From contig CACRXP010000175.1 in assembly GCA_902702965.1 (NCBI GenBank), forward strand, positions 965,701 to 1,029,700: DNA of 64,000 nucleotides, given 5' to 3'. The DNA comes from Spirometra erinaceieuropaei. Its lineage: Eukaryota > Platyhelminthes > Cestoda > Diphyllobothriidea > Diphyllobothriidae. Under the pieces are notes generated by a model. The model saw only the letters and a program-made list of their open reading frames with translations, did not search any database and was not told where the DNA came from. A program made the translations under genes and the position numbers. Every line of letters begins with the position of its first letter. Position 1 is the first letter of the stretch. Shown in pieces: positions 35,480 to 47,574 of this stretch.

Positions 35480-35865
35480 CCGAAAAAAACAAGGGAACTG
35501 GAATGGGCATTTCTGGTTTCTTAGCCGCCATCATCTGGCCATATCGAGCCCTGAGGTAGGCAACACCCAAGAGGCCCAAACTCGCGACCTGTCGGTAAGA
35601 AGTCCAACACCCAAACCACTGCGCCACGGGCTATTTGTCCTGCCAGTTGAGGTCGGGTATATTAACAACTGTAGAAAGCTAATGACAAATAATAAGCCAG
35701 AAATGGCCATTCCAGTCTCCCTGTTATTAGTAGGTAATGCTGGTCTGCCTAAATTACGTGTGACTCTGCGGCTGTTGACCGTGCTCACGAGAAAAACACC
35801 GAGACACAGCGGAACGAGTGAGTTCCGTAACGCGATCGGTGCGCCCCCTTCCCCTACCATTGTAA
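35480..35865. mobile_element. Foldback hammerhead-SINE copy, diverged
   Basis: Inverted hammerhead block and tRNA head (35480-35640) are followed by plus-oriented hammerhead block (AATAAGCCAGAAATGGCC at about 35692) and hairpin block (to about 35865). It lies inside the proposed intron. Confidence 0.75.
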
Positions 35866-37068
35866 AGCGTAAGCAGTCAACGTAATTTCAACGTACAGAA
35901 GGGGTGTGTTCTGCAAAGAACAATTCAGACTTCTTGCCTGAAACAAACGCATGCATGTGTCCTTTTCTGAACCTGTACCCTCTGATCCTCACTCGACTTA
36001 CTTCCAGAATTTCGGTAAAAAATCTATTTTTTCGGGCATCGACATCACATTATTATTGTTATTTGTATGGTCGCAGCATTTTCGGATAAATATGGTCCTG
36101 TCTGACGATTTTGTTTAGATAAGAGCGTCCGTATAATCGGGATTCCTGACTAGTTGTGCCACTGGACCTTACGGTGCTCAGCTGGATAAAAGAATAATGC
36201 ATACTCACACCTCCTAGATGTTTTAATTTATTTTCCTTGCCTTCCTTAAGTTTAAAGAATTCCCGATAGTTCCTTTGCGCAAATATTTTCGTGCATTAAT
36301 TAAAATGTCCGACAGTCTCACCAAAAGAGCTTCCAAGGCTTGAGGAGGTCAGTTGCAAGCCTAACCTAGTGCTGGTGAAGTCTGGATATTTGTGCTATTT
36401 TTAGTGTCTGGCGGTACCCCGTGCCGGGCACCATCCTCCGTCCTAAGCTACACCTAAATTGTCTGAATGTATTTGCGCAGACGTTGAATGCATAATAGTC
36501 CATAATGCTTGACCGTGTTACAGATTCAAGTCGAACATTTTACCAAAACTTTAAAGATCATCGGCACCTGAAGAGAACTTGAGAGATCTTGCTGAACTAA
36601 CTATACACATAGCCATCTCAGTGGAAATTGAATAAACAAGCCTGCTGCTTTTACTGCGATAGCATGTCCTAAACGGCAGAAAGATGAGGTTGCTCAATAC
36701 CTTTCGCCTTTTCCTTTTAAGAGTCGCGTACATCTACCCCACCAGTGAATTTAGTATCAACCTTGTATCCCTATTGAAGGAGTCACCGGGTTTTATTTAC
36801 TTAGTGGACTTACGTATCCAATCCTCACCGCCATCCACTTAGGGGCGTTCATTCATGACAGTTGGTCGTTTTTTGCTCTGACGGATGCTTCTATAACACG
36901 TGAGGCCTGCCAAACAGTTTTTCCGCTAAGGAATGTGCTGCATGTAAAGTAATTCAAATGCCTTTGGGGATCGCTCACTTACGGGAAGCTCATGGTTCAG
37001 GTAGTTTCAACGAGCGTTAGACAAACGGAACCAAAATAGGGCCAAGAGTCATCGACATTCCCCCGCTG

Positions 37069-37095
37069 AGGAGGAGGAGGAGGAGGAGGAGGAGA
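37069..37095 (+). repeat. (GGA)n microsatellite
   Basis: About nine GGA/GAG units. Confidence 0.95.
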
Positions 37096-37865
37096 ATGAT
37101 AAAAAGGACGCTATTACAGATGTTTGCTTCTGACCTACTTCCTCACATAACAACGTACACGTCTTGTTTCCAATATGGCACGAGGTTTGCACAATCCCCG
37201 CGTCCGTATAGTTTTGCGATTTGCTGTCTCAACATATTTCGTTTCTGTACGTGTGGCCAGCATTTGAACTACCACTTTGATTACCATCAGATTGTGTGCA
37301 AACTTAGTTACTGCGCGACTAGCGGGGGCACTAACGATGGATCCCAAATTTAAACAAACCTGTTGGTTGCTAACAACTCAGGTGTGTACCGCAAATCTAC
37401 GAGCCAGTGACTGTGACTCTCGGCTGACGGCCCCTTCACGCTATTGCTTTCGAAAATTAATTGTGGGGTGACTTGGAATTAAAAGTCCACGACTTTACAG
37501 TCAGCTTTTGCTAAATCGGTGCCTAATGCATCGGTACATGATTGAATTTATGTTTTGCTCATCAGCGAAAGAGACCCGTTGCCAGTATGCCAGTGTACTT
37601 GGAGTATCCAATAGATTTTCTTGGTAGCTCAAGTAAGGAGTTACGATAGTTTATTAGATGAACAACAATTTCCTTAAGCGACCGATCTTGGGGCCAAGTC
37701 AACACTCACTTCCAGCTCTTTAGTAGGCCGAATCTCCGAACGTCATTCTAATGACAGCTGATACTACTTTATAACTAAGTGATCCATTCAGACTCTCTTG
37801 TCAGTTCAGACATTAAACGCGCCGACCTCCCACGATTCAGATCGGGTCTAGTTTCTTTTTTACAG

Positions 37866-38281
37866 CATGCGATGTCTCACTGACAACAAATCCCACTTCC
37901 AAATGTTTAGGGCCCCTGAATGTCAAAGAGGGGACAACTGGGACACCCGTCAGCACCCCAAACGCACGGACCGCTCTTAACGGCTTCCAAAGCTACCGAC
38001 CAGAGTTCACTTTTCCCCCAGTCAACCTGCCCATACAATCGAAGGAGGAAGAGCAGCTACTGAACCACGGCAACCAAACCGTCCCCGTTGCAGAGGTCTG
38101 TCTGTCTTCACCACCGCCCCCACCACTGTCGACGCAGTCAACCTTCCTCCAACGCTTACGCCTGCATGCACCATGGCGCCGACGTGGCAGCACTGGCCGC
38201 TACAAACATACTCTCGTGATAGAGCATCCCAACGCCTCCCCGACCATGGACTGGGGCATAAAGAACTTGCATCCCCTCTAG
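37866..38281 (+). CDS. Type I membrane protein, exon 2 (cytoplasmic tail)
   Basis: This 416-base open stretch has no usable start codon of its own. It sits directly after TTTCTTTTTTACAG, an excellent acceptor. Its frame is open from the first base to TAG at 38279-38281. The two bases CA complete the codon begun by the single G at the end of exon 1 (giving Ala518), so the phases match. It encodes 137 residues (519-655) that would form the intracellular tail. The tail is Ser/Thr/Pro-rich, with SSPPPPPL at about 598-605 as a possible SH3, WW or EVH1 ligand and a basic patch LQRLRLHAPWRRRG. Base composition is GC-rich like exon 1. Joining gives 655 residues. Without splicing the protein would stop nine residues after the donor. 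No transcript evidence is available. Confidence 0.65.
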
Positions 38282-39429
38282 GTCACATGCTACAAAGGAC
38301 CCCAACTCCATCCTCAGCGCCACAATCCCACCGCGGGCAACGTCTTCCGCTCTACCGCCCCCTGTGTACAGAAGTCACCTGACGAACTGGACTAGATATT
38401 GTCCGTGTGTACTAACATTCTTCCTATCTTTGTTCTATTGCTTTCCTTAATTACAAGCCTCATTTCCCAATTCGCCTCGTTTTATGTTCTTCCTTCTCTC
38501 CTTTCCAGTCTAGCGACCGGCTATTCCACTAGCGGGAGACGCGGCTATCTGTGTCCAGCCGCAGAAATGATGGACGGACATGTTCGGCGAAAAAGGTTAC
38601 GTGGGTGACACGTTATTACGTGGGAAGGGTGGAGCACGACACACCGGGTCGTGCACGCATATCGCTTTTATTAGTTTACCATCCCTTCCCGGGAAACATA
38701 AGGTCTCAAACTCGAAGTACCCCCAGGGAGTGCTTTTGAAGAAGGTCTTGAGTGGGTAGCGTAACTCAAAAAACATTAACTAAGATACTGCAAGGAGATT
38801 TTAACCCGAACGGATTACTTAGGTGACACTGTAATGTTGATAAGTATGGAGCATAGTTCCAAGATACTGAATTCCCGCCAAGACGTTAGTTTGTGTGTGT
38901 GTCTTCCGGGTAGGCTGCCAAAGTTGTATTTGTCAAAAGATGGCTGCCTAAATGGTGTTGTCTTTCAACAGCGGAAGATAGTCGACAAAGATAAGGACAC
39001 TGAGATGAAAATCTGCATTTATATATGTATTTGAATGTTCACAAGCGGAGCCCTTGATAACCCAATTTATGTGGAATAGCTTCGCATATTAAAATCTTGA
39101 ATAAAACCGTACAAAATTAGACTGCGGCCACTTTATAATACAAAATAATTAACTGTCGCCAGTCAGCTTTACTCAATCTGAGAGTAGGTCAGGCCGGCTG
39201 ACGACGACTGATGCGTCAGAGGTGGCCATCCCAATCTGACTTGTCTTCTCCGTTACTCAGCTTCTGCCTGTATTACTAGTTACCACGCGACTACCCTCGG
39301 GCCTTTGACTGGACCCCAAAGCACCGCAGGACGAATATATCGAGTAATCCGATCGATGAACGCACCTTCAACATAGTACTGCTTTGGTATATCGATTTTC
39401 GGGGTAATCTTAGATTAGTTGGGTTAGTT
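38282..39429 (+). other. 3' flank of membrane-protein gene, no gene
   Basis: Likely 3' untranslated region then intergenic sequence. AATAAA at about 39100-39105 could be a polyadenylation signal, some 820 bases after the stop. Confidence 0.4.
39185..39270 (+). mobile_element. Hammerhead-SINE fragment (body only)
   Basis: GGCCGGCTGACGACGACTGA, then GCGTCAGAGG and GGCCATCCCAATCTGAC. Stem II has changed on both sides (GACT/GTC) while the order of blocks is kept. Confidence 0.6.
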
Positions 39430-40035
39430 GGTACGAATTTTCACTTGGTAGCTGCACGAGTTAAAAAATAATATAACATTCCGTCACATTGTCCTGCACA
39501 AAACGAAGGTTTTTCAAGCAAATATGCGCGTTATGGAAAGGGATGTAATAATTAATAATAATACTTAATAATTATTATTGTTATTTTTATGTTTAGTAAA
39601 GACCCGTCGGGGTCCCATCAAAGAATGTGGCTGGGTATGCGGAAAAATGCCTCGAAAGTGCGCTAAGCAGATGTCAAATTGAATGCTTCACAGGAGGCCA
39701 AAGGCCCTTCGTCATAGGTCTCCCTTCTACGTACAAGTTATCCAAACATTTACGTATACTAAATGTTTCATGTCAGTGAGCGCGTGTATGGCATTTTTTT
39801 GACATTTAAATATTATTTTACCTATTGTACCCCTGGTTCTGGATATAAACGTGCAGGCTATACAGACTGAGTGACCGTCAAGCTGCCAAGGGGGTTTTTC
39901 TCTCAAATGAAAATAAAATTCTCACGTCGTATGGAATCGGTCAGTTTCGTCATGATACACATATTCGGGAGGGATTTAACATGATTTACCTGGTAGGTCA
40001 TAAGGTAGGAGTTTTGTTAGCTACGTTATGTGATA
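39430..40035 (+). repeat. 550-600 bp interspersed repeat, copy 1
   Basis: It aligns in order with 43370-43910. Shared blocks include ACTATGCGCGTTATG/ATATGCGCGTTATGG, GCCTCGAAAGTGC, GAGCGCGTG and GGAATC(G/A)GTC(A/G)GTTT. Both copies end at a TACGTTAT-type motif. The Merlin relic begins just after this copy. Confidence 0.65.
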
Positions 40036-40049
40036 TTACGGTGGCGGGA

Positions 40050-40700
40050 CGCGGTTCTCTTTGCTGTTTGATGGTAGCCGCCTTGCATTATTGAGGACTA
40101 TGACAACATTAGTGGCCTTTGTGAGAGGGAATCCAGTGAAACAGTGCGAGCAGGAAATTAAAGTCGCACATAACACAGACGTCATCTGGTACCGCGCCTG
40201 CCGGGACGTCTTCACAGCCGCCCTATTGAAGGTAAAACAACAACTTGGCGTGCGTGGAATTGAAGTCCACATTGTCGAGATGACGGTCAGTCGTAGGAAG
40301 TAGACTCTTGGACGAATGCCTAGGCCATACTGGGTCATCGGCAGGTACGGCGGACATCAACACAAAGCTGTTTTCTAGCAAGTTAATGACAGGAACTGGT
40401 CCTCCCTAAGAACCATCAGTAAGAAACAGGTGGCCGGCGGAAGAGTAAGAACAACAGATGAATGGAGAACTGAAACTGAATATAGTGGCCTACCATCGGA
40501 AGAATATGAACAATATCCGGTTTACAACTCAACACATTTCGTGGACCCCACGACCGGTGGAAAAGTTCGCGAAAGACAGCGAAACCGAATAATCGAAGAG
40601 CGGTCAGAACCCAAAGGCGGAGTTGGGAACCTCTTGATGGTCGCCGGTTACGAAAGAATTCCGTGTAGGGGTGCAATGACTGAACATGAAGTAAGCTAAT
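40050..40700 (+). pseudogene. Merlin / ISXO2-like transposase relic
   Basis: The plus strand spells most of an ISXO2-like transposase in broken frames. Seen in order: MTTLVAFVRGNPVKQCEQEI, AHNTDVIWYRACRDVF, GVRGIEVHIVEMTVSRRK, a stop, then LGRMPRPYWVIG. A degraded part follows, then DEWRTETEYSGLPSEEYEQY and NSTHFVDPTTGG from 40463. The segment HIVEM stands where the family normally has the first catalytic Asp (typically IDE), so that residue is gone. Together with stops and frameshifts this copy is dead. It overlaps in coverage with, and extends upstream of, the 7.9-8.4 kb relic. Confidence 0.75.
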
Positions 40701-41320
40701 CCAAACCTTGTCGGAAACAGCGAAGCATCTTAACGAAGCAATATAAAGCACTTGAATTTGTTGACTGCTAGGTATGTTAGTGAAAAGCACGCAAAGTAGC
40801 GGACGGTGACCGCGGTACAGCCGCGCGGAAACCGGATTCATAGTCCTCGTCTAATAAAGGAATGGATAAGTTAATCCAATGACGCTATCGTGAGCTCATC
40901 TGAAGCGAATTATGATGGACTCGGAAACCGAATAACTCACTAACCCAGTTCATGATAAGAAGCCGATGGTAAACTATGCAGTGGAAAACTTAACTAAGTA
41001 ATCGAAAAACGGACCGAAACCCATGGCAGACGTCGGTTACGAAAGATTTCCATGTCGTAGATGACCAGGAACCAGGAGAAGGCAGGCGAAAACCGGAGTG
41101 CTGGCCATCGTCCGATAAAATAATTCGTAAATCGATGTAATTATAACCATCTGAAGGAATCAGAAGTAGCAAACACCGAGTAAATGACTAACGCAGAATA
41201 AGTAAGGAAACCAATGACTATGTATGTGTACGACGGCGTAGCCGAGTAATCAAAAAACGAATCGATCCCATCTGAGCATCGAAGCCCATGACGGGCGTTG
41301 TTTACGGACGAGGATAAGCT
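40585..41320 (+). repeat. Degenerate tandem copies of the Merlin 3' part
   Basis: TAATCGAAGAGCGGTCAGAA at about 40588 recurs as TAATCGAAAAACGGACCGAA at about 40999 and TAATCAAAAAACGAATCGAT at about 41247. TTACGAAAG and AAACCGGA blocks also recur in order. Unit length is uneven, about 250 to 410 bases. Confidence 0.55.
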
Positions 41321-41324
41321 TACT

Positions 41325-43365
41325 AAAGCGGTATAAATGAAGGAAATTATGGTCAGGTGTGTAAACAACATTGTATGGAGGATTGCTGTTATAGGTTGCC
41401 GAAACTAAGCAGTAGTACTTTCATTAAAGTCAGAACGTGGTAATAAGTGATAAGGAATGTTGGGTCGCATGGTGAGTCTTTTTCTTAGATTCTCATGGCG
41501 AATTAGGGGATGGGAAGACCATGGTTATTGAAACATGCAAGACAAATATCGCCTGCGGACCTCGTTTACAGCAAAGCCTTTTTGCTCTTAACGAGCTCTA
41601 CTACGTCTCCTACTAAACTACGTTCGTGATGCCAGATGCGACGGATTTGTAACAAAGACAGTTCACTTGAATTGTCAGTGTAACAGTGTGCGTATAGCGC
41701 TTTTTTGGATTTACATATACATTGCAATACGCACAGAGGAAGAACCCCTCCCCAAACCTGCAGTAAGTGGATTTAATTACTCTAACCTTCGTTCTGTGGC
41801 AATAGTATCCAAAGGCCAAGCCTCATGGGGAAGGAATGAAATCTTGGAGGGGGGAGCTATAATGTGCCAAGAACCAATGGTCGTGGTGGGGCAATTGTTT
41901 TGCATGAAGGAACTCACTTTGCGCATGATATTCACACTTCTAAAAGACCTACCCTCTGTGTCGACCATATGCGAATAAGCAAGTGCAAAACTGACTGCTG
42001 ACGGACAATAACACCATAATTGCGGTTCGCCTTTCCCTTGGATCAAATAACCTACTTAGTTACCGCATGCTGATGACCGTCTCGTGAGAATGTGCCTGTT
42101 GACCAGTGGTAGTCGGAGGCGTATGCCGGCAGCATAAATAAACATAGCTGAAAAGCGTAAATTTTTGTTATGTCATGCATAAACCACTAAATCAAAATGT
42201 TATCGTCGTTTTGTCGCATCTTACCCACGCGGAAAATGTTACACCACACTAATACTATTGCGTAAGTTCAGAGCAGTACCCCTAGCGTTACCTTTGTATA
42301 CCTGTTTCGTGTTTCTAGGCTGTTTTGTCTTTCGCGCTCCCGAACAGTGGATTCAAACTGTGCAAAGAGCAAGCAAAAGATTTTGTCAAAAGTAAAGAGG
42401 ACACACCTTCTCGAAATAGATACTATAAGGTCTTCTTTGAACCCGAGACACATTTACACCTGGGTTTCACGTGTCATTTAACGAAAATATTGAATCAGCT
42501 TTCCGAAAACGTTATAAACGGAAGATTGTAGTGATCTTCGCTGGTGGGGAAATTCGGCGAACGGTGCACATTATCACACTTAAATCAACTGCCGACCATT
42601 GCGAGGAATTCTATATTCGGAACGGAAATACCTGGCCTTCTGGCTTCGAATGACTGACAATGCCTTGTATCATTTCTTGGATATAGGACGTAGGCAAATT
42701 TCTGACTGGTGTTGACTGACTTCTCAGCATTCTAAAATTTATCAGGCGATGGAGCAATACCTTCCTCTCATTAAAAGTTACTAAATGCCCAAAATGAAAT
42801 CGTATTTGTCTTATCATCACCAGATATTTAACTGTAAGCTGTAGACATATACTGTTAAATTGCGTACTTCAACGCCAAGCAACTGAAGTGAGCACAATCC
42901 GCTCCCAACTTGCTATATGTCAGGGTACCTTTTAGCCAATAGAACATTGGTTAATCGCCTAATATAATACGAGTTTTGACAGCGTATTTGCTTTTCATGG
43001 TTAGCTCCCCTTCACTGCCCAGTTTTACGAACGCTTAGTTCTGAAGAATTTTTATTCGAAAGAATCAGTGATTCTACGTCCATGATTTAGTGGAAAAAGG
43101 ACATAGGAGATTCGGTATCAGAGGGAACTATACAATCCGCCTTTGTGACACACTTCATCTACTGTACACGCACAACTTTATCCCGACCGAATTTTTAACA
43201 AGTGGCCTTTCGCTTCGAACGTCCTAGTCTTAGCTAATGAACCTTGTTGGAATTTCGCGCAAGCGACCTTTTATGGTAAGTTACTTTACTGATGAATATA
43301 CTGACTTATATTTCTGCAAAATAGGTTAAATGCTATGCAGATCAAAGTGCATCGCCACTGAGGCC
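41325..43365. other. No gene recognised
   Basis: AT-rich sequence between the Merlin-derived repeats and the second interspersed repeat copy. Nothing recognised. Confidence 0.5.
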
Positions 43366-43369
43366 TATA

Positions 43370-43910
43370 AGTAGGTCATTTGTTACGAACTTTCAATTGA
43401 GAGCTGCAGATGCTAAAAAGAATCCAGTATCCCGGCATACAGTCTTGTACAAGACGGCTGTTTTGTAAGCAACTATGCGCGTTATGTAAATGACCATGCG
43501 GAGAAAGGCCTCGAAAGTGCAGCCAGTAGATTTCAAGTTAAATACTTCTTATGGAGAAAAAGGCGCTTCATAATAGATCTCTCCGTAACGCAGAAGTCAT
43601 CAAATGAACGATTCACACCAGTAAACGCTTAGTTTGAGCGCGTGAGTGACATTTTCCTACAAAATTAAATTTTTCGTCAACTTTACACCTGTTTCTGAAT
43701 ATAAACCTGTGAGATATACGGGCAGAGGGACAGTAAAGCTGCTAAGGGGTTTCTTCCTTTGAATGTAAATAAACTTCTCATATCGGATGGAATCAGTCGG
43801 TTTTGTCGTGGTGCACAATTTCGGAAGTAATTTAGGATGATTTTCCTTGTATACTGCCAGGTGGGTCATTAAGTTTGTCCTGGGTTACTTAGGTTACGTT
43901 ATATTACAAT
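43370..43910 (+). repeat. 550-600 bp interspersed repeat, copy 2
   Basis: Direct-orientation partner of 39430-40035, with the same block order and similar length. No coding content or tRNA promoter seen. Confidence 0.65.
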
Positions 43911-43914
43911 TTCG

Positions 43915-44790
43915 CACGCAGATTTGCCTACCAATGTGCAAAAGATGAGCACCTCTGTAGCCATAGGACTGGGGACTTTGCGAAGCGCCTATTAATTTCG
44001 CCAGATTGCCCCAAATTGCCTCACGTTTGTGGGCCAGCATGTACAACATAATTTTCCAAAAAAAACTAAAAGGATCATGAGGACACCAGACGTATCCCAA
44101 TATTAACTGGAAAAATTCCGTTAATATACCAATAGGCAAGGTGGTTTGTGCGGAATCAGAGGTATTTATGAGGAAAGACTGATATTTACCAGAAAAGAGC
44201 ATATGGTTATAGGTTTAAACAAATGCATAGCAATTCCATCGACATGATATGAACTTCAAACGTAATCGAATTCTATTATGAGTACTAACGTTAATAAAAA
44301 AAAGTGGACAAACGCAGATACTGGGGATGCTCGTTAGGATTTGTCGCTATGAAATCTTTCCTTCTAAATGAAGGAAAATTTCCCCTTAGCAGGTTTGAGT
44401 CTGGATTTGGCCTGTTTTAAGTCAATCCCGGACTAAATTTGAGGAATTACCATAAATTAAGACTAATTTAAAAGGATTAACCTACAAAAATGACTTTAAT
44501 TTCGAATTTAAGCACCAAAAGGCGGGAGACGCGACTTCATATCATGGGCCGGATTACTTGCACTAGTACACTCGTAAAATTTAGATGTTCCACTGGATGC
44601 TCAAGTCCATTCGCATTATTAGATTCGCATCCGGTGGACAAGTGACGAAAGCTATCTTGATGTAAGTGTAATAAAAACTCCTTTTGGCTAAATTCCCACT
44701 AATTATTCACGTGCTCATTTGTTGTAATCTTCCAGTATTTGTTGATCAGACCCTGACCTTGACTTTACTAAAACTTTTGAAAAAGCGGAA
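43915..44790 (+). other. 5' flank of the TMEM45-like gene
   Basis: AT-rich. No core promoter could be assigned. An in-frame TGA at 44743-44745 limits the coding start to the ATG at 44791. A TCTTCCAG at 44729-44736 could be an acceptor if a 5' untranslated exon exists. Confidence 0.5.
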
Positions 44791-45182
44791 ATGGGGACGT
44801 TTGCGGGCCACGCGCTGCCTGGGAGTTTTTTTCTTCTGTTTGGAATATGGTCTCTGGTGTTTCAGCTTAAAAAATATTACCGCCGAAAGCGCTTCGAACT
44901 TGGGTTCACTTCAGTGCCGGTAGATGTTTATCGCAATCAAATGACCACTCCCTGTCCGTGTCCCGGATCAGAAGGTTGTTGCAGCTCAAGGAAAATGCCT
45001 ATCGACTCAATACTTAAGGCGACCTGCTGCGCCATCGGGATTATCGGCGAGGTTTACACTGGGTTTAATGGCGGGAAGTTCGTCTACATTGGAAACGCTC
45101 AGCATTCGACGATGTTTTCCATGTTCCTTTTGGCCGGTGTCTTTGAAATCTTAAATTTTTACCGTATTCTGCGCCTTCCACC
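44791..45182 (+). CDS. TMEM45: TMEM45/DUF716 family protein, exon 1 (residues 1-130)
   Basis: The N-terminus MGTFAGHALPGSFFLLFGIW is a close match to the start of animal TMEM45A/B proteins (GHALPGSFF is the signature). Residues 12-26 are the first membrane helix, followed by a basic loop. Residues 55-64 form a Cys-rich patch CPCPGSEGCC in the first loop. Residues 73-91 (ILKATCCAIGIIGEVYTGF) and 104-124 (QHSTMFSMFLLAGVFEI) are the next helices. QHSTM is also conserved in the family. The exon ends CCACC|GTAAGT, a perfect donor, leaving two bases of codon 131. It starts at the first in-frame ATG after a TGA. The family is a poorly understood set of multi-pass membrane proteins. Symbol is by family resemblance. 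Confidence 0.9.
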
Positions 45183-45700
45183 GTAAGTTCGACATGCGTT
45201 ATATGAGGTGCGAGAACAATACTGGCCAAGTAATCTATTTGGAAATTGTCCGGCAATTAATCGAATTAATTCTTGCAGTTGTGTGTTTTCCTTTGGACGC
45301 CTGTAATGGTTGTAGATGCATATATGCATCTATATATGCGAAAAATGAATATGAAGTCAGTATGCATTGCGCAAGTAGGTGACGTCAAGTAAAAGGACAA
45401 AATTTTTTAAGACTTTCAAAGATTCATGGAACTCGACGTTTAGTACCTTGTGACACAGTCTCCAATATGCTGTAGTGATTTTAAGCCTGTATCTCGGCAA
45501 TTCTAAAATTTGTTACGGAGCTACAAATTAAACCGTTTTTTGCCGCATGTCTTTTGCACGTTCTTAATGCCCATTCTGTCGGAAAATCCTTTTAAACTGA
45601 ATGGCGAGGAAGCGAATGCCTATTTAGTCGCATCCTACCATCTTCTGCATGCGGTTAAAATATGAAGACTTATATTGAAATGGTCGTTCTTCCCTTCCAG
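45183..45700 (+). other. TMEM45-like gene intron 1
   Basis: 518 bases, GTAAGT to CCCTTCCAG, phase 2. Nothing else recognised inside. Confidence 0.88.
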
Positions 45701-45929
45701 ATCCTCGGACTATCTTTTTAACTTTCTTGCAATTACGACCGAGGGTATACTCTTTGTCTTTCATCTGCATGGTCGAACGCCTGCCGACATTTACGTCCAC
45801 ACAATTTTGATTTACGCCGTTCTCATTCTTATTGCTGTGGCCACATATGAAGCGGTGAATCTGCGATCTCACATTGCTGGCCTTCTTCGCTCTATCCTTA
45901 TCATTCTTCAGGGGACGTGGTTCTGGCAT
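45701..45929 (+). CDS. TMEM45: TMEM45/DUF716 family protein, exon 2 (residues 131-207)
   Basis: The first base A completes Pro131 with the CC of exon 1, and the frame then runs SSDYLFNFLAITTEGILFVF, HLHGRTPADIYVH, a hydrophobic helix (ILIYAVLILIAVATYE) and LLRSILIILQGTWFWH. HLHG and LQGTWFW are the most conserved blocks of TMEM45 proteins. Three membrane segments are predicted here. The exon ends CAT|GTAAGC, phase 0. The 76 complete codons have no stop. The frame read past the donor (to 46028) loses family similarity, which supports the splice site. Confidence 0.92.
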
Positions 45930-46999
45930 GTAAGCCTCTGCTTTTTTGAATTTTCCACGTGTTGCGATGACACATTTGAATATGCTTTGCTACTTACTCA
46001 TGTCTGGCTTCTTCTCATTGGTCGGTAACAGTCCTCGGTTGGTAATTAAAAGTGACTTGTACGACGCACCGAAGTGTACTGGAACCGCTCGTGTTCTGGT
46101 TTGCAATGAGAACTGGTTGTTGAGCGTTTTTAACTTTTAAGGTCCCCTATCTAAATGGACTGACTCCCTAAACCCCCGATAACTGTAACTTTTGACGCAA
46201 AACTCTTTTCAGTACTTTGCAGTTGACTTCTTTGAAAGTTGAGATTATTTTTACTTGGGATGTCTGCCCTTCTAGTCGATAAATTGGGGTTGAAGTCAGT
46301 TAAAAGTGTAATGGAAGGAAGATACAAAAAACAGGTTTGCATATGCAGGATTTCGAAGTGCGCGAGGTAAGTCAGTAGAATACCTATTATGCAGGGAATG
46401 CGGGACATTTAATGCCAGTATTGTAAACGAGCAGTCTACTAATCGCTTTTATTTTCTCACTTCAAAAGGCCGATGAGTTTACAAACACAAGGTGATGTGG
46501 CGTACGTAGACACAGGATTCCTCGTGGTTCAAACTGGAGTGGTTTTTGCAGAACGTTTAGACAGAAACTAAACTATGTTGTAGTTTATTTCAGAAATATT
46601 TAATGACAAGCACCTAAACATATTCGAAATATTGCACCCCTCAAAGGTTACTTTGGAACTTACTTTCCGGTTACTTTTGGCACAGACACTTAAAATACTT
46701 TTTAATAAAGTGTCCTGGGTAACAACTGTTAGTCAGAATGGTTTTGAAACAGTCAAAATCCGTGTCCAGGCTTTTATTAGCCGCAACAGTCCTTGCTACT
46801 TTAAACGAGGCTCTGTTTAATTACTGACCTTTTTATTTATTCACCAAGAGGACTAATCTTTTGATAATACACCTTATGCATTAATTAGGTTGTATAGTCT
46901 TGTCCCTTTCCGATTCGATGTTTTATATTCCATACAATTAAGTGGGCAGAAGGGGTCTTGGGGGCTTGATGTACAACGCTGGCCGGAAGTTCCACATCC

Positions 47000-47185
47000 A
47001 TTAGGAGACTGGGACAGCAATTTCTGCCCAAATATTCGTCGTTAGTCAGCCCTAATCAAATCAGGTGAGCGTGATTTCAACAAAGTTACTATTTGTGATC
47101 ACCAATCTCAGGAAAAAAGACCCGTGGCTAAGTGGTAGAGCGTTGACCATAAAAACACCTGCTGGAGGCTCAGGTGCTGCCAACT
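47000..47185. mobile_element. Degraded hammerhead-SINE remnant
   Basis: Inverted body remnant (TTAGGAGACTGGGACAGCAA, TCGTCGTTAGTCAGCC) is followed by a plus-oriented box A-like GACCCGTGGCTAAGTGGTAG. Heavily diverged. Confidence 0.45.
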
Positions 47186-47574
47186 TGTGTCCGCCCATTT
47201 ATACTCGGATAAACACCCCATCTACAGCAACAGAGGATTTCAGGTGGCAAGACAATGATAAACTAAGAATCGATAAAATACTTATGACCCTTCCGCCTGA
47301 CCCCGTACGTAGACCATCTGCGATCTGTACGAGCGCATGTTTGTATTTTTGGTCCCATCTAATAGTCAGTGCTATAATTGGCTGAATGAAGGCAGAATAG
47401 GCCGAAATAGTATCTTTCAAACCTGCCTTTATTTGCTGCTGTTGCACGGTCGTTACCGATCATCAATACATCATAGGTCTTACGAAGTGAGGTATATAAA
47501 CAGCTGGCGACCGACACTGAGTGTCACATGCTTAGTCGGCACATATATATATATGCGTGAACTGCAAGGCAGAC

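Larger units (their letters stand above)
35108..37865 (+). other. Proposed intron of the type I membrane protein gene
   Basis: It starts GTTCGT and ends with a strong pyrimidine tract and TACAG. It is 2758 bases long and holds a foldback SINE (35480-35865) and a GGA microsatellite (37069-37095). The remainder, 35870-37060 and 37100-37850, shows nothing recognised. Confidence 0.6.

Noticed and set aside
44684..44923. 79-codon frame upstream of and overlapping TMEM45-like exon 1
   Set aside because: Different frame from the family-matching protein; a shadow.
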